Source: Candidatus Zhuqueibacterota bacterium (GTDB lineage: Bacteria; Zhuqueibacterota; Zhuqueibacteria; Residuimicrobiales; Krinioviventaceae). From it: a DNA stretch of 64,000 bases. The translations under genes and the position numbers were made by a program. The notes under the pieces were generated by a model that saw nothing but the letters and a program-made list of their open reading frames with translations, ran no database searches and was not told where the DNA came from. Of this stretch, positions 36,673 through 45,454 are shown piece by piece. The DNA is taken from positions 156,761 to 220,760 of the forward strand of contig JAFGKD010000033.1 in assembly GCA_016928775.1 (NCBI GenBank). The letters run 5' to 3'. Within the stretch, counting starts at the first letter, position 1, and every line of letters starts with the position of its first letter.

Positions 36673-38630
36673 ATAAAGCTTTGCTACTTTTAATTCTTTT
36701 CTTTTGTTTTTCATTGCATGCTCAACATAAACATGCTCTGAATTTTATCCCATCCCTCGCAAAATCCGTGGTCGAGAGTGACGAGATAAATCCCGTTGAT
36801 GTCAAACATTATAATGTCGATCTTTTTATTAACATGAGCACGAAAACAATAGACGGCCATGCTCAAATTTTGTTAGCATTGACAGATTCGAATGCCACAC
36901 AATTTTATCTCCATTTATCGACCTTGACTATGGCGGACGCTTTCATTAATAACCAAAAGGCCTCCTATACTCGTTCATCCGACAAAGTCTATTTTGAAAT
37001 TGATGATCATGCCTCGGAAATTATCGTGGAAATAGACTATGCAGGGACACCCGGCAATGATGGCTTTGGCGGCTTTTTTTTCCAAAACAATTATGCTTTT
37101 ACAATAGGACAAGGTCTTTATTCACAACCGCCGTCTATGCTGCGCCATTGGATTCCATCACACGATGTACCATTTGACAAAGCAACGATCGATTTACATC
37201 TTACCGTGCCAAAAGAATTGGACGCTTTTGCAAATGGCGTGCTTGTTTCTACAACTGTGGAGAATAATACAAAAACTTTCTTTTGGCGAGAGCAACACCC
37301 CATCGCTACTTATTTGATCGCTGTCGCTGTTGGCCAGTATGCCAAACTCGGAATGCCTTTTGTATCCGTAACCGGAGATTCGATTTCGCTCGAGTTCTAT
37401 GTTTTCCCAAACGATGTGAATAACGCTCAAACAGACTGGGCCAATCTTCCACGTATGCTGACCTTTTTCGAACAAAACTTTTCCTCATATCCATTCGACC
37501 GTTACAGTATGGCTCAAGCCTATAACCGTGGTGCCATGGAACATCAAACCATGACAACTTATTCTCACGAGCTCATCACTGGTGATAATCGTTATGATTA
37601 TATAGTAGCACATGAGCTTGCGCATCATTGGTGGGGTGACCTGGTAACCCTGGGTGACTGGAAAGATATTTGGTTAAATGAAGGTTTTGCCACCTACTCT
37701 GAAGCACTCTATTTTGAACATATTTATGGCGACGACTATCTGGCAAAATATATGGAGGCTTTATCCGAGATTTACCTCGCTGAAGTTGCACGCCGCGGTC
37801 ACTTTGCACTCTACGATCCGGAATATATGTGGGGTGGCACGGTTTACCAAAAGGGCGCCTGGGTTCTGCATATGCTTCGGTGGACTATTGGCGAAGCGGC
37901 TTTTTGGCGCACACTACAAAGCTGGGCGCAATGTTACGCCTATGATAACGCACTCATACCTGATTTTATCGCTATTGCAGAAGAACAATCGGGCCAGAAC
38001 CTGCAGTGGTTCTTTGATCAATGGATTTATCGAGCCGGCTATCCTGATTTCGATATTTCCTGGGATTATCAAAAAAATAGTGCCGTTGGATATACTGTTA
38101 CCATCGATATCAAACAACAGCAGTGGGATAAATTCCAGTTCATCGCACCTGTTGAAATAGAGATCGAGACCGCAACGGGCACTGTAGTGGATACGCTGAT
38201 ATCATCATCCCAACAACAACAATTTCAGATTACTCTTGATACTGCACCTGCTCGGCTAATCATCGATCCATATAATTGGCTCTTGAAGCAGTACGATATC
38301 GTCGGCAATCCTGCACCACCTGGCGTGAGACCGAATGATTTTTATCTTGCACAAAACTATCCGAATCCGTTTATGCAGGGTACGAAAACGGCAATAGTCT
38401 ATCAGGTCGCGCAACTCAACTCACCACATGCACTGTCCATCAAAATATATAATATCCTGGGCCAGGAGGTAGCCACGCTTATCGACCGCTCACTACATGG
38501 CGGGCTTTATAATGTTTCCTGGGACGGGAAGGATAATACCGGAAAAAATGTTCCAGCAGGTGTTTACTTTTACCGCTTGCAATCACAAAAACAAAATATT
38601 GAGAAAAAGTTGGTCATATTTGGTAATTAG
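36669..38630 (+). CDS. Exported M1-family metalloaminopeptidase with type IX-like sorting domain
   Basis: 653 aa from a TTG at 36669, preceded by GAAGGA at 9-nt spacing; this start gives a clean signal peptide (NKALLLLILFFCFSLHAQ). The M1 catalytic core has GAMEH (exopeptidase motif, normally GAMEN), the zinc site HELAHHWWGD at about residues 315-324 and the third ligand Glu at about 338 in 'NEGFATYSE', 18 residues on. The C-terminal 90 residues form a sorting domain: 'FYLAQNYPNPFMQGTKTAI', 'LSIKIYNILGQEVATL', 'NVPAGVYFYRL'. It should trim N-terminal residues from peptides outside the cell. It overlaps the small membrane gene. Confidence 0.92.
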   Translation: MNKALLLLILFFCFSLHAQHKHALNFIPSLAKSVVESDEINPVDVKHYNVDLFINMSTKTIDGHAQILLALTDSNATQFYLHLSTLTMADAFINNQKASYTRSSDKVYFEIDDHASEIIVEIDYAGTPGNDGFGGFFFQNNYAFTIGQGLYSQPPSMLRHWIPSHDVPFDKATIDLHLTVPKELDAFANGVLVSTTVENNTKTFFWREQHPIATYLIAVAVGQYAKLGMPFVSVTGDSISLEFYVFPNDVNNAQTDWANLPRMLTFFEQNFSSYPFDRYSMAQAYNRGAMEHQTMTTYSHELITGDNRYDYIVAHELAHHWWGDLVTLGDWKDIWLNEGFATYSEALYFEHIYGDDYLAKYMEALSEIYLAEVARRGHFALYDPEYMWGGTVYQKGAWVLHMLRWTIGEAAFWRTLQSWAQCYAYDNALIPDFIAIAEEQSGQNLQWFFDQWIYRAGYPDFDISWDYQKNSAVGYTVTIDIKQQQWDKFQFIAPVEIEIETATGTVVDTLISSSQQQQFQITLDTAPARLIIDPYNWLLKQYDIVGNPAPPGVRPNDFYLAQNYPNPFMQGTKTAIVYQVAQLNSPHALSIKIYNILGQEVATLIDRSLHGGLYNVSWDGKDNTGKNVPAGVYFYRLQSQKQNIEKKLVIFGN

Positions 38631-38648
38631 TACGAGGAATTTACAGCT

Positions 38649-39413
38649 ATGGAAAATCTTTCTCTTTCTTTAAAAGGTAAAGTTTCACTGGTCACTGGAG
38701 GCTCTCGTGGTATAGGTCGTGCCATCGCCATAAAACTGGCGCAAGCCGGCTCTGACGTTGCAATCAATTACTTGCGCCATCGAGAGGCTGCAGATGAAAC
38801 CATCAAGCTCATCGAACAGCAAGGCGTCAAAGCGCTTGCCATTCGCGCCAATGTTGGTGAGCACGAAAATATTCATCATATGATCGATCATCTCAACAAT
38901 GAGTTTGGCAGACTGGATATTCTCATCAGCAATGCCGCATCCGGTGTGCTCAAGCCTGCACTGGAATTAACCGAACGCCATTGGCATTGGACCATGGATA
39001 TCAATGCCGGCACGCTATTACCGTTGACGCAACACGCATTGCCGCTCATGAAAAATGGCGGTACGATTGTCGCTGTCTCCAGCCTCGGCTCAATTCGTGC
39101 TATTCCCAATTATGCGGCAGTTGGCGCCTCCAAAGCAGCGCTCGAGTCATTGATTCGGCATCTCGCAATTGAGCTTGCGCCCATGGGCATCAAGGTGAAC
39201 GCAGTCTCGGCCGGTACTGTGGAAACCGATGCACTCAAATATTTTCCCAATCGCGAAGATATCATCGAAGAGTCAAAAAAAAGAACCCCAACCGGTCGGC
39301 TCACAACGCCTGAAGACGTTGCCAATGTGGCCCTCTACTTATGCAGTCCATTCTCCAATCAAATTCAGGGTCAAACTATTGTCATTGATGGCGGGTATTC
39401 GATCGTAGCCTAA
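38649..39413 (+). CDS. fabL: Enoyl-[acyl-carrier-protein] reductase III, FabL-like short-chain dehydrogenase
   Basis: 254 aa. The nucleotide-binding motif is VTGGSRGIGRAIA (about 15-27). The FabL-specific 'SNAASGVLKPALELTERHWHWTMDINA' and 'SSLGSIRAIPNYAAVGASKAALESL' match the Bacillus enzyme closely, including the Tyr...Lys spacing that differs from ordinary SDRs; 'TVETDALKYFPNRED' is also FabL-like. FabL uses NADPH in the last reduction step of fatty acid elongation and is insensitive to triclosan. It starts 18 nt after the aminopeptidase gene, after TACGAGGAATT. Some FabL-like SDRs act on other substrates, so the symbol is probable. Confidence 0.8.
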   Translation: MENLSLSLKGKVSLVTGGSRGIGRAIAIKLAQAGSDVAINYLRHREAADETIKLIEQQGVKALAIRANVGEHENIHHMIDHLNNEFGRLDILISNAASGVLKPALELTERHWHWTMDINAGTLLPLTQHALPLMKNGGTIVAVSSLGSIRAIPNYAAVGASKAALESLIRHLAIELAPMGIKVNAVSAGTVETDALKYFPNREDIIEESKKRTPTGRLTTPEDVANVALYLCSPFSNQIQGQTIVIDGGYSIVA

Positions 39414-39424
39414 CGGGAGGAGTT

Positions 39425-40129
39425 ATGAGTCGAGGAGATATCCTGGGATTAATTTTTTCTTATGTTTATGCCTTTGCGCTGCTTTTTATTGTTGAAGCTA
39501 TCGGCAAAAAATTTCACATTTCGCAAAACGTAACCAGAAAAATCATCCATATTGGTGCCGGACTCTGGGTGTGGCCGATCCTTTTCCTTTTTGATCACTG
39601 GTATTTTGGCATCATTCCATTCGCAACCTTTATTGCGCTAAACTATATTTTTTATAAAAAGCACTCTTTCGAACAGATGGATGCCTCGCAATCGACCCTG
39701 GGTACGGTTTATTTTGCATTCTCCATCACCTTGTTATTTGCCGCGTTTTGGCGTACTGATTCTCTTATCGACCGGGCTCCGATTGCTATTGCGGCAACCA
39801 TGGCCATGACACTTGGTGATGCGTTTGCAGCGCTCTTGGGACAACGGTTTGGTCGACACTATTTTCACATCTTTGGCAATACAAAATCAAGTGTTGGTTC
39901 GTCTGCCATGTTTGTATTCAGTTTTTTGGGTATTTTTTTATCCCTGGTGTTTTTATCAGGTTCGGTCTGGAGTCCGGCCAGCGCTGTATTGTCGCTGCAA
40001 ACAGCGGTGACCTTTTCACTGCTCACTGCGCTCGTGGCAACGGTCGCCGAGGCGGTTTCTCCCGTCGGCACAGATAATCTCAGCGTTCCTCTTTTATCAG
40101 GCCTGGTGCTCTTTCTTCTTATCTCTTAA
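39425..40129 (+). CDS. Diacylglycerol/polyprenol (phytol/dolichol) kinase family membrane protein
   Basis: 234 aa with about seven hydrophobic helices. Conserved cytidylyltransferase/kinase features are 'TRKIIHIGAGLWVWP' near residues 37-51, 'AMTLGDAFAALLGQRFGRH' and 'GNTKSSVGSSAMF', and near the end 'TVAEAVSPVGTDNLSVPL'. These are the motifs of the SEC59/DGK1/VTE5 family, which use CTP or ATP to phosphorylate isoprenoid alcohols or diacylglycerol in the membrane. Start follows CGGGAGGAGTT. It lies 11 nt after fabL, suggesting a lipid-metabolism link. Confidence 0.85.
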   Translation: MSRGDILGLIFSYVYAFALLFIVEAIGKKFHISQNVTRKIIHIGAGLWVWPILFLFDHWYFGIIPFATFIALNYIFYKKHSFEQMDASQSTLGTVYFAFSITLLFAAFWRTDSLIDRAPIAIAATMAMTLGDAFAALLGQRFGRHYFHIFGNTKSSVGSSAMFVFSFLGIFLSLVFLSGSVWSPASAVLSLQTAVTFSLLTALVATVAEAVSPVGTDNLSVPLLSGLVLFLLIS

Positions 40130-40139
40130 GGAGTGTCGA

Positions 40140-40724
40140 ATGCTTCTTCCGCTTATTTGGCTTGGATCGTTTTGTTTTTCGCTGTTATTTGCGTGCATAG
40201 TCCGGTTCTATTATAAAAAACAAAACCGTCCATTCACCCTTGCTCATCTTGTGGCTTTTTTGGGACTCTTTGTTACGATTATATTTGGATTTTTATTGAC
40301 GCCGCTTTTCTCCGCGCAATTGACCACCGCCTTGAAAAAAACAGAATGGCCATCGGTTGACGGGGAAATTATTGCCTCATCCGTGGTTGGCGAACGGGCA
40401 TTTCGTCCGGATATCCGCTACGAATATTATGTGAAGAACAAAAAATACTCTGGCTCCTCATCTTTAAACGTTCCCGGTTTTGGTGGCCGAATGAACCGGC
40501 TTGATGCGGCTGAAAAACTCACAAAATCGCATCCTGTGGAATCATTCATTGCTGTCTATTATAATCCGGATAATCCACTTGAATCCACACTTGTGCCACA
40601 ACCTGGATATTCTCACTTTATAAAACTTGGAACGTCAACTATTTTATTCAATGCCGGTTTGATCATTATTTTTTTGTGGATTACGCAAGGAAAGAGAAAA
40701 TCCCAACCACATGAAAGGATTTGA
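40140..40724 (+). CDS. DUF3592-like membrane protein
   Basis: 194 aa. Helices lie at about 4-22, 32-55 and 160-180. Between the last two is an extracytoplasmic domain with the DUF3592 pattern: 'KKTEWPSVDGEIIASSV', 'RPDIRYEYYVKNKKYSG' and 'VAVYYNPDNPLESTLVPQP' (here FIAVYYNPDNP). Function unknown. It follows the lipid-kinase-like gene by 10 nt and abuts the cellobiose phosphorylase gene. Confidence 0.75.
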   Translation: MLLPLIWLGSFCFSLLFACIVRFYYKKQNRPFTLAHLVAFLGLFVTIIFGFLLTPLFSAQLTTALKKTEWPSVDGEIIASSVVGERAFRPDIRYEYYVKNKKYSGSSSLNVPGFGGRMNRLDAAEKLTKSHPVESFIAVYYNPDNPLESTLVPQPGYSHFIKLGTSTILFNAGLIIIFLWITQGKRKSQPHERI

Positions 40725-40725
40725 T

Positions 40726-43167
40726 ATGAATTCCTACGGTCATTTTGACGATGAAAACAAACAGTATGTTATAACACGACCCGACACACCATTGCCCTGG
40801 ATTAATTATCTCGGTAGTAACGAATTCTACGGGCTGATCTCCAATACCGCAGGTGGTTATACTTTTTACAAAGACGCCAGGCTCCGTCGCCTGACCCGCT
40901 ATCGCTATAACAATGTGCCGGTTGATAGCAATGGCCGATATATTTATGTCAAAGATGGCGATGCGCTATGGAATCCCATGTGGAAACCTATGAAAGTGGC
41001 GCTTGATTATTACGAATGTCGCCATGGCGCCGGCCACACGATCATTCGTGGTATTAAAAATGAGCTCGGCGTTGATGTAACCTTTTTTATTCCAATAGAA
41101 GACAATGTGGAAATTTGGGATATCAAAATTCGCAATATGTCCGAAATCCACAAATCGATTCGCCTTTGGGGTTTTGTTGAGTGGTGCCTGTGGGATGCCT
41201 GGGATGATCAAACCAATTTTCAGCGTAATTTTTCCATCGGTCAGGTTGAAGTGGAGAACAACACGATTTTCCACAAAACCGAATATCGCGAACGCCGCAA
41301 CCATTTTGCCTATTTTTCATCGAGTATCCCGACCAGCGGCTTTGATTCGAGTCGTGATGCCTTTGTTGGTGTTCACAGCGGCTTGCACGAACCAAAAGCT
41401 GTGTTGGCCGGAGCGAGCACAAACAGCCTTGCCTATGGCTGGGCGCCCATTGCTGCACATCAAATTGATCTTGAATTGGCGCCTGGTGAGGAGCGGCGTT
41501 TTCATTTTACGCTGGGTTATGCGGAAAACGATAAAGATAAAAAATTCATCAAACAACATGTCATAAACAAAAGACCGTTCAAAATCGTGAAAGATAAATA
41601 TGCATCGTCTGCAGCAATTGACCAGGCTTTTGCCGCTTTAAAAGATGAATGGGACAGACTTTTTTCCATTTACAAAACACACACACCAGACGACCATGTC
41701 AATCGTATGGTGAATATGTGGAATCAATATCAGTGTATGGTCACATTTAACATGTCACGCTCCGCTTCCTTTTATGAATCCGGTATCGGCCGAGGCATGG
41801 GATATCGCGACAGTAATCAGGATGTCCTCGGTTTTGTACACATGATTCCGCAACGCGCCCGCGAAAGAATTCTGGATATTGCCGCCACACAATTGTCTGA
41901 TGGCACATGCTATCATCAATATCAACCGCTAACCAAACAAGGCAACACCAATACGGGCAGTGGCTTTAATGATGATCCATTGTGGCTCATTCTATCTACG
42001 GCAGCTTATGTGAAAGAAACAGGCGATCTTTCAATCCTCGATGAAAAAATTGGCTTTGCTGATCTCAAAGACAGAAAAGCCACTTTGATGGATCATCTCA
42101 ACATTTCGATTGAATATACGATACATCATCGCGGGCCGCACCAGTTGCCGCTTATAGGTCATGCGGACTGGAATGATTGTCTCAATCTGAATTGCTTCTC
42201 CGACACGCCGGGCGAGAGCTTTCAGTTGGCCGGCGATGCTGAAGGAGGTGATACAGCCGAGTCCGTGATGATCGCCGGGCTCTTTTGTGCGGCATGCCTC
42301 GAATTGAAAGATATTTACACCTTTATGAATTTGCCGGATCATGCAAAAAAAGTCGCCGCCTATTATAAAGAGATGTCAAAAGCCATTTTAGAGCATGGCT
42401 GGGATGGCGACTGGTTCCTGCGCGCATATGATGCGTACGGCAAAAAGATTGGCTCAAAGGAATGTGCCGAAGGCAAAATATTCATCGAAAGTCAAGGATG
42501 GTGTAGCCTTGGACACGTGGGCGCGGGTGAGAATTACCCGGTCAAAGCCTTGAACAGCGTCGCACAACATCTTGCAACAAAAAATGGCATCATTTTGCAG
42601 CAGCCGGCATATCAGCATTATCATCTTGAATTAGGGGAGATATCATCCTATCCGCCGGGATACAAAGAAAACGCCGGAATCTTTACGCATAATAATACGT
42701 GGATTCAAATTGCGGAAACTTTGGTTGGCAACGGTGATCGCGCCTTTGATTATTATCTGAGTATTTGTCCATCAAAAAAGGAGGAGCAAATCGATATCTA
42801 CCGTGCGGAGCCATATGTTTACAGTCAAATGACCGCTGGTCGCGACGCGCCGACACCCGGCGAAGGCAAAAACAGTTGGCTGACAGGTACTGCGTCCTGG
42901 TCATTCGTCGCCATCTCACAATATATTTTGGGCATAAAGCCGGAACTTGATGGGTTGGAAATCAATCCCTGTATTCCCAAAGAGTGGAAAGAGTTTTCTG
43001 TGACACGTCAATTTAGAGGAACCACTTTTTTTATTCATGTATCAAATCCACATGGTGTGTCAAAAGGAGTAAAGTCAATACGGTGCGCTGGGCGGGAGAT
43101 TGCGGGGTCCCGTATTCCTTTGATGCCCGGAGTTGATAAAGTGCAGGTGCATGTTATTTTGGGTTGA
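40726..43167 (+). CDS. Cellobiose phosphorylase (GH94)
   Basis: 813 aa from the ATG at 40726, which is preceded by AAGGAT; an in-frame ATG at 40711 lies inside the upstream gene. The sequence closely follows characterised cellobiose phosphorylases: 'YGHFDDENKQYVITRPDTPLPWINYLG' region, 'KTEYRERRNHFAYF', 'SGIGRGMGYRDSNQD', 'GSGFNDDPLWLI' and 'GHADWNDCLNLNCF', whose Asp (about residue 484) is the likely general acid. The C-terminal part keeps 'SSYPPGYKENAGIFTHNN' and 'NSWLTGTASW'. It would convert cellobiose and phosphate into glucose 1-phosphate and glucose in the cytoplasm. No sugar transporter is adjacent. Chitobiose or other disaccharide specificity is less likely. Confidence 0.9.
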   Translation: MNSYGHFDDENKQYVITRPDTPLPWINYLGSNEFYGLISNTAGGYTFYKDARLRRLTRYRYNNVPVDSNGRYIYVKDGDALWNPMWKPMKVALDYYECRHGAGHTIIRGIKNELGVDVTFFIPIEDNVEIWDIKIRNMSEIHKSIRLWGFVEWCLWDAWDDQTNFQRNFSIGQVEVENNTIFHKTEYRERRNHFAYFSSSIPTSGFDSSRDAFVGVHSGLHEPKAVLAGASTNSLAYGWAPIAAHQIDLELAPGEERRFHFTLGYAENDKDKKFIKQHVINKRPFKIVKDKYASSAAIDQAFAALKDEWDRLFSIYKTHTPDDHVNRMVNMWNQYQCMVTFNMSRSASFYESGIGRGMGYRDSNQDVLGFVHMIPQRARERILDIAATQLSDGTCYHQYQPLTKQGNTNTGSGFNDDPLWLILSTAAYVKETGDLSILDEKIGFADLKDRKATLMDHLNISIEYTIHHRGPHQLPLIGHADWNDCLNLNCFSDTPGESFQLAGDAEGGDTAESVMIAGLFCAACLELKDIYTFMNLPDHAKKVAAYYKEMSKAILEHGWDGDWFLRAYDAYGKKIGSKECAEGKIFIESQGWCSLGHVGAGENYPVKALNSVAQHLATKNGIILQQPAYQHYHLELGEISSYPPGYKENAGIFTHNNTWIQIAETLVGNGDRAFDYYLSICPSKKEEQIDIYRAEPYVYSQMTAGRDAPTPGEGKNSWLTGTASWSFVAISQYILGIKPELDGLEINPCIPKEWKEFSVTRQFRGTTFFIHVSNPHGVSKGVKSIRCAGREIAGSRIPLMPGVDKVQVHVILG

Positions 43168-43741
43168 ATCGTGCTTTGAGCCATTGCAGTGCGATAATTG
43201 TTTTGGCATCGCGAAAATCGCCCCGCTCAAGGAGGTCTATGACCTGGCGGGTCGAAAAGTGTAAAATTTGAATATTTTCATCCTCTTCTTCGCGGCCGCC
43301 GGATTGTTCTTCAAAGTTCGACAAATCAACATCCGCGGCATAGAGATAAATTCGCTCCGAGGTACCGCCAGGACTCAGAAAAAATTGTCCGATGTACTCG
43401 AGCTGTTCCGCTACAATGGAGATGAGCATTTCCTCTTTTAATTCACGCACCAGGGTTTCCTGCGGATTTTCATTTTTCTCGCAGCGCCCGGCGACAAGTT
43501 CGATGAGCCAGGCATGCTCCGGATCGACACTATAAACGGGATAGCGAAACTGTCGCACGAGCGTCACTTTTTCATTGCGTGAATCATAAACTAGTGCGGC
43601 AACAGAATCTCCCCTATAGAAATTTTCCCGTTCTATTTCTTTACTTTTTGAACCATCAAATTTTTCAAACTGAAGCCTGGCTTTCTCAAGCGTAAAGAAT
43701 CCTTCATATTCGCGTTTTATGTGCTTTACATTCACTTTCAT
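43154..43741 (-). CDS. NUDIX hydrolase (NudK/ADP-sugar pyrophosphatase type)
   Basis: 195 aa. The complete Nudix box GRCEKNENPQETLVRELKEE fits GX5EX7REUXEE. The upstream 'YRGDSVAALVYDSRNEKVTLVRQFRYPVY' and the following 'YIGQFFLSPGGTSERIYLYAADVD' resemble nucleoside-diphosphate-sugar pyrophosphatases (GDP-mannose or ADP-ribose). It is the only minus-strand gene between 29 and 48 kb and converges on the cellobiose phosphorylase gene, overlapping its 3' end by 14 nt. Confidence 0.9.
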   Translation of the reverse strand: MKVNVKHIKREYEGFFTLEKARLQFEKFDGSKSKEIERENFYRGDSVAALVYDSRNEKVTLVRQFRYPVYSVDPEHAWLIELVAGRCEKNENPQETLVRELKEEMLISIVAEQLEYIGQFFLSPGGTSERIYLYAADVDLSNFEEQSGGREEEDENIQILHFSTRQVIDLLERGDFRDAKTIIALQWLKARFNPK

Positions 43742-43899
43742 GGTATACCTTTAATTTCAATTCGTCGAATGTCCGAGACAAACTACAAATTAAATAAAAA
43801 AATTGCTACAACTTATTATCCGGATGAATCACACCAGATTCGATGTTGGATAACTGTTGCGATTTTAGTACATTTTGCATTCAGAAATCTGGAGACACT

Positions 43900-44568
43900 A
43901 TGCCACAAACAGAACTTGTTATTTTTGATCTGGATGGAACGCTTGTCGATACCGCAACAGACGTCCATCTCTGCTTGAATTTGGCATTGCAAGAAATGAA
44001 CTTGCCCCTCATTTCTCTTGAAACAGCCAAAAAGGCGATCGGCCCTGGTCCAAAAGAATTTGTTAAATATGTTCTGGCTGACCGCGTTGATCTCGCTGAA
44101 GAATTTGTACAGATTTATCGTCCTTTTTATATGAAACATTGTGCGGACAATGCCGAGCTTTATGACGGCATCATCGAGCTTTTGCGTGAGCTGCAAGCCA
44201 ACAGGATAAAAATGGCGGTAGCGACCAACAAGACACATCGTGCTACAGAGATTGTTTTGCGAGCACTTGCAATCGATTCCTGTTTTGATGTCGTTGTTGC
44301 GCGTGACCAGGTTGCGCAGCCCAAACCCGCACCGGATATGTTGTTGCATATATGCGAGCGATTGAATATCTTACCGAAAAATGCGCTCATGCTTGGCGAT
44401 ACAGATAACGATATTTTAGCGGCCAATGCCGCGGAGATCAGGAGCTGTTTGGCTCTGTGGGGATTTTCTGAGCATTTTGAAGCGCTAAAAAAAATCTCGA
44501 CGTTTAGTGCCGAATACCCATTACAAGTTTTGGATATCATCGAAAGTGAAATAGTACAGCATGTCTAA
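43900..44568 (+). CDS. HAD-family phosphatase, phosphoglycolate phosphatase-like
   Basis: 222 aa from the ATG at 43900, which follows CTGGAG; an upstream in-frame start is less likely because homology begins at 'ELVIFDLDGTLVDTATDV'. Motif I is DLDGTLVD, motif II 'MAVATNKTH', motif III lysine in 'VAQPKPAPDM', and motif IV 'ALMLGDTDNDILAANAA'. The helical cap between motifs I and II is of the Gph type. It probably dephosphorylates 2-phosphoglycolate or another small phosphate ester. It overlaps the thioesterase gene by 8 nt. Confidence 0.85.
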   Translation: MPQTELVIFDLDGTLVDTATDVHLCLNLALQEMNLPLISLETAKKAIGPGPKEFVKYVLADRVDLAEEFVQIYRPFYMKHCADNAELYDGIIELLRELQANRIKMAVATNKTHRATEIVLRALAIDSCFDVVVARDQVAQPKPAPDMLLHICERLNILPKNALMLGDTDNDILAANAAEIRSCLALWGFSEHFEALKKISTFSAEYPLQVLDIIESEIVQHV

Positions 44569-45043
44569 AGAAATTTATTTACCAACATACGAGGGCTGCT
44601 TTGTCTGCGGCCAGAAGGATGTCAATCCCAACACTCTGAACCGTCGTTTCAAAGTAACAGAGACCGGTGTCGAGGTGACATTCAAAGCTGACTACAGGCA
44701 TGCCGGCTATGCGGGAATTGTTCATGGTGGCATTATCACCGCACTATTGGATGAAACCATTGGCTGGGCTGTGGCCGTTGACCGCAAAAAACTATTTGTA
44801 ACCGGAGAACTGACTGTTCGCTTTGTTCGACCTCTGCCAATTGGACTGGAGGTTGTTGTCAGAGGCCATTCCCGCGAGCATAAATCAAGATACTCAATTG
44901 CGGAAGGTGAGATGACGGATGCCAACGGTCTTCTTTTTGCCAAGGCCTCCGGAAAATTTTTTCTTATGAAAGATAAAGACGCACAAAAAGTCGATGCCTA
45001 TCTCAATTACAAAAAAGATGATTTTAAGGTTTTGATGCAATAA
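44561..45043 (+). CDS. Hotdog-fold acyl-CoA thioesterase (PaaI-like)
   Basis: 160 aa. The hotdog core shows 'HAGYAGIVHGGIITALLDETIGWAV' (HGG motif with Asp/Glu on the central helix) and 'VTGELTVRFVRPLPIGLEVVVRG'. An N-terminal 'GCFVCGQ' precedes the domain, as in a subset of PaaI-like proteins. It would hydrolyse acyl-CoA or another thioester in the cytoplasm; the substrate is unknown. It is the last gene before the putative replication origin. Confidence 0.8.
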   Translation: MSKEIYLPTYEGCFVCGQKDVNPNTLNRRFKVTETGVEVTFKADYRHAGYAGIVHGGIITALLDETIGWAVAVDRKKLFVTGELTVRFVRPLPIGLEVVVRGHSREHKSRYSIAEGEMTDANGLLFAKASGKFFLMKDKDAQKVDAYLNYKKDDFKVLMQ

Positions 45044-45440
45044 AACTAGGCAGCCAAAGTCAATTTCACTTATCCACACGATAATCTGAATAAATGAATA
45101 GAATAACTGGATAACATGTCAATGACATGTGGATGAATATCCAACCATTCACATGGTTGCCTGTAAAAGCCCACAATTGGTGATAAGAATGCTGTTATCA
45201 ACGTCTCATTCACATAGCACTGTGAATAACTGCTAATTTTTATGACCTGTTTTTCATTGTTTTATCATACTTTTTTCGTTCCGGTTTCGCTTTATTCACA
45301 TATCCACAGGCCTTACTATAACTAATTATTTAAATATCTATATATATATTATTATTTATTATGTAACCCATTGAATATCTATCCGTATCGAACGTGTCTT
45401 TTTTCCTTTTAAATTAAATTATTGAACAATGATGAGTAAA
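45044..45440. other. Putative chromosomal replication origin (oriC)
   Basis: This non-coding gap carries three 9-mers that fit TTATNCACA exactly: TTATCCACA at 45070-45078 (+), TTATTCACA at 45221-45229 (-) and at 45292-45300 (+). One-mismatch boxes lie at 45128-45136 (-), 45206-45214 (+) and 45300-45308 (+); weaker ones at 45106-45114 and 45145-45153. The pair 45206-45214/45221-45229 is inverted with a 6-nt gap. Immediately after the last box comes an AT-rich stretch with only three G/C in 50 bp (45313-45362), suitable as an unwinding element. Perfect inverted repeats lie at 45114-45130, 45142-45159 and 45181-45200. dnaA itself is not in the window. Confidence 0.8.
45313..45362. other. AT-rich probable DNA unwinding element
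   Basis: Fifty bases with only three C and no G, containing alternating TATATATAT and repeated ATT/TTA triplets. It directly follows two abutting DnaA boxes (45292-45308), the arrangement expected for DnaA-driven melting. Confidence 0.6.
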
Positions 45441-45454
45441 TTTTGGAGGCTCTT

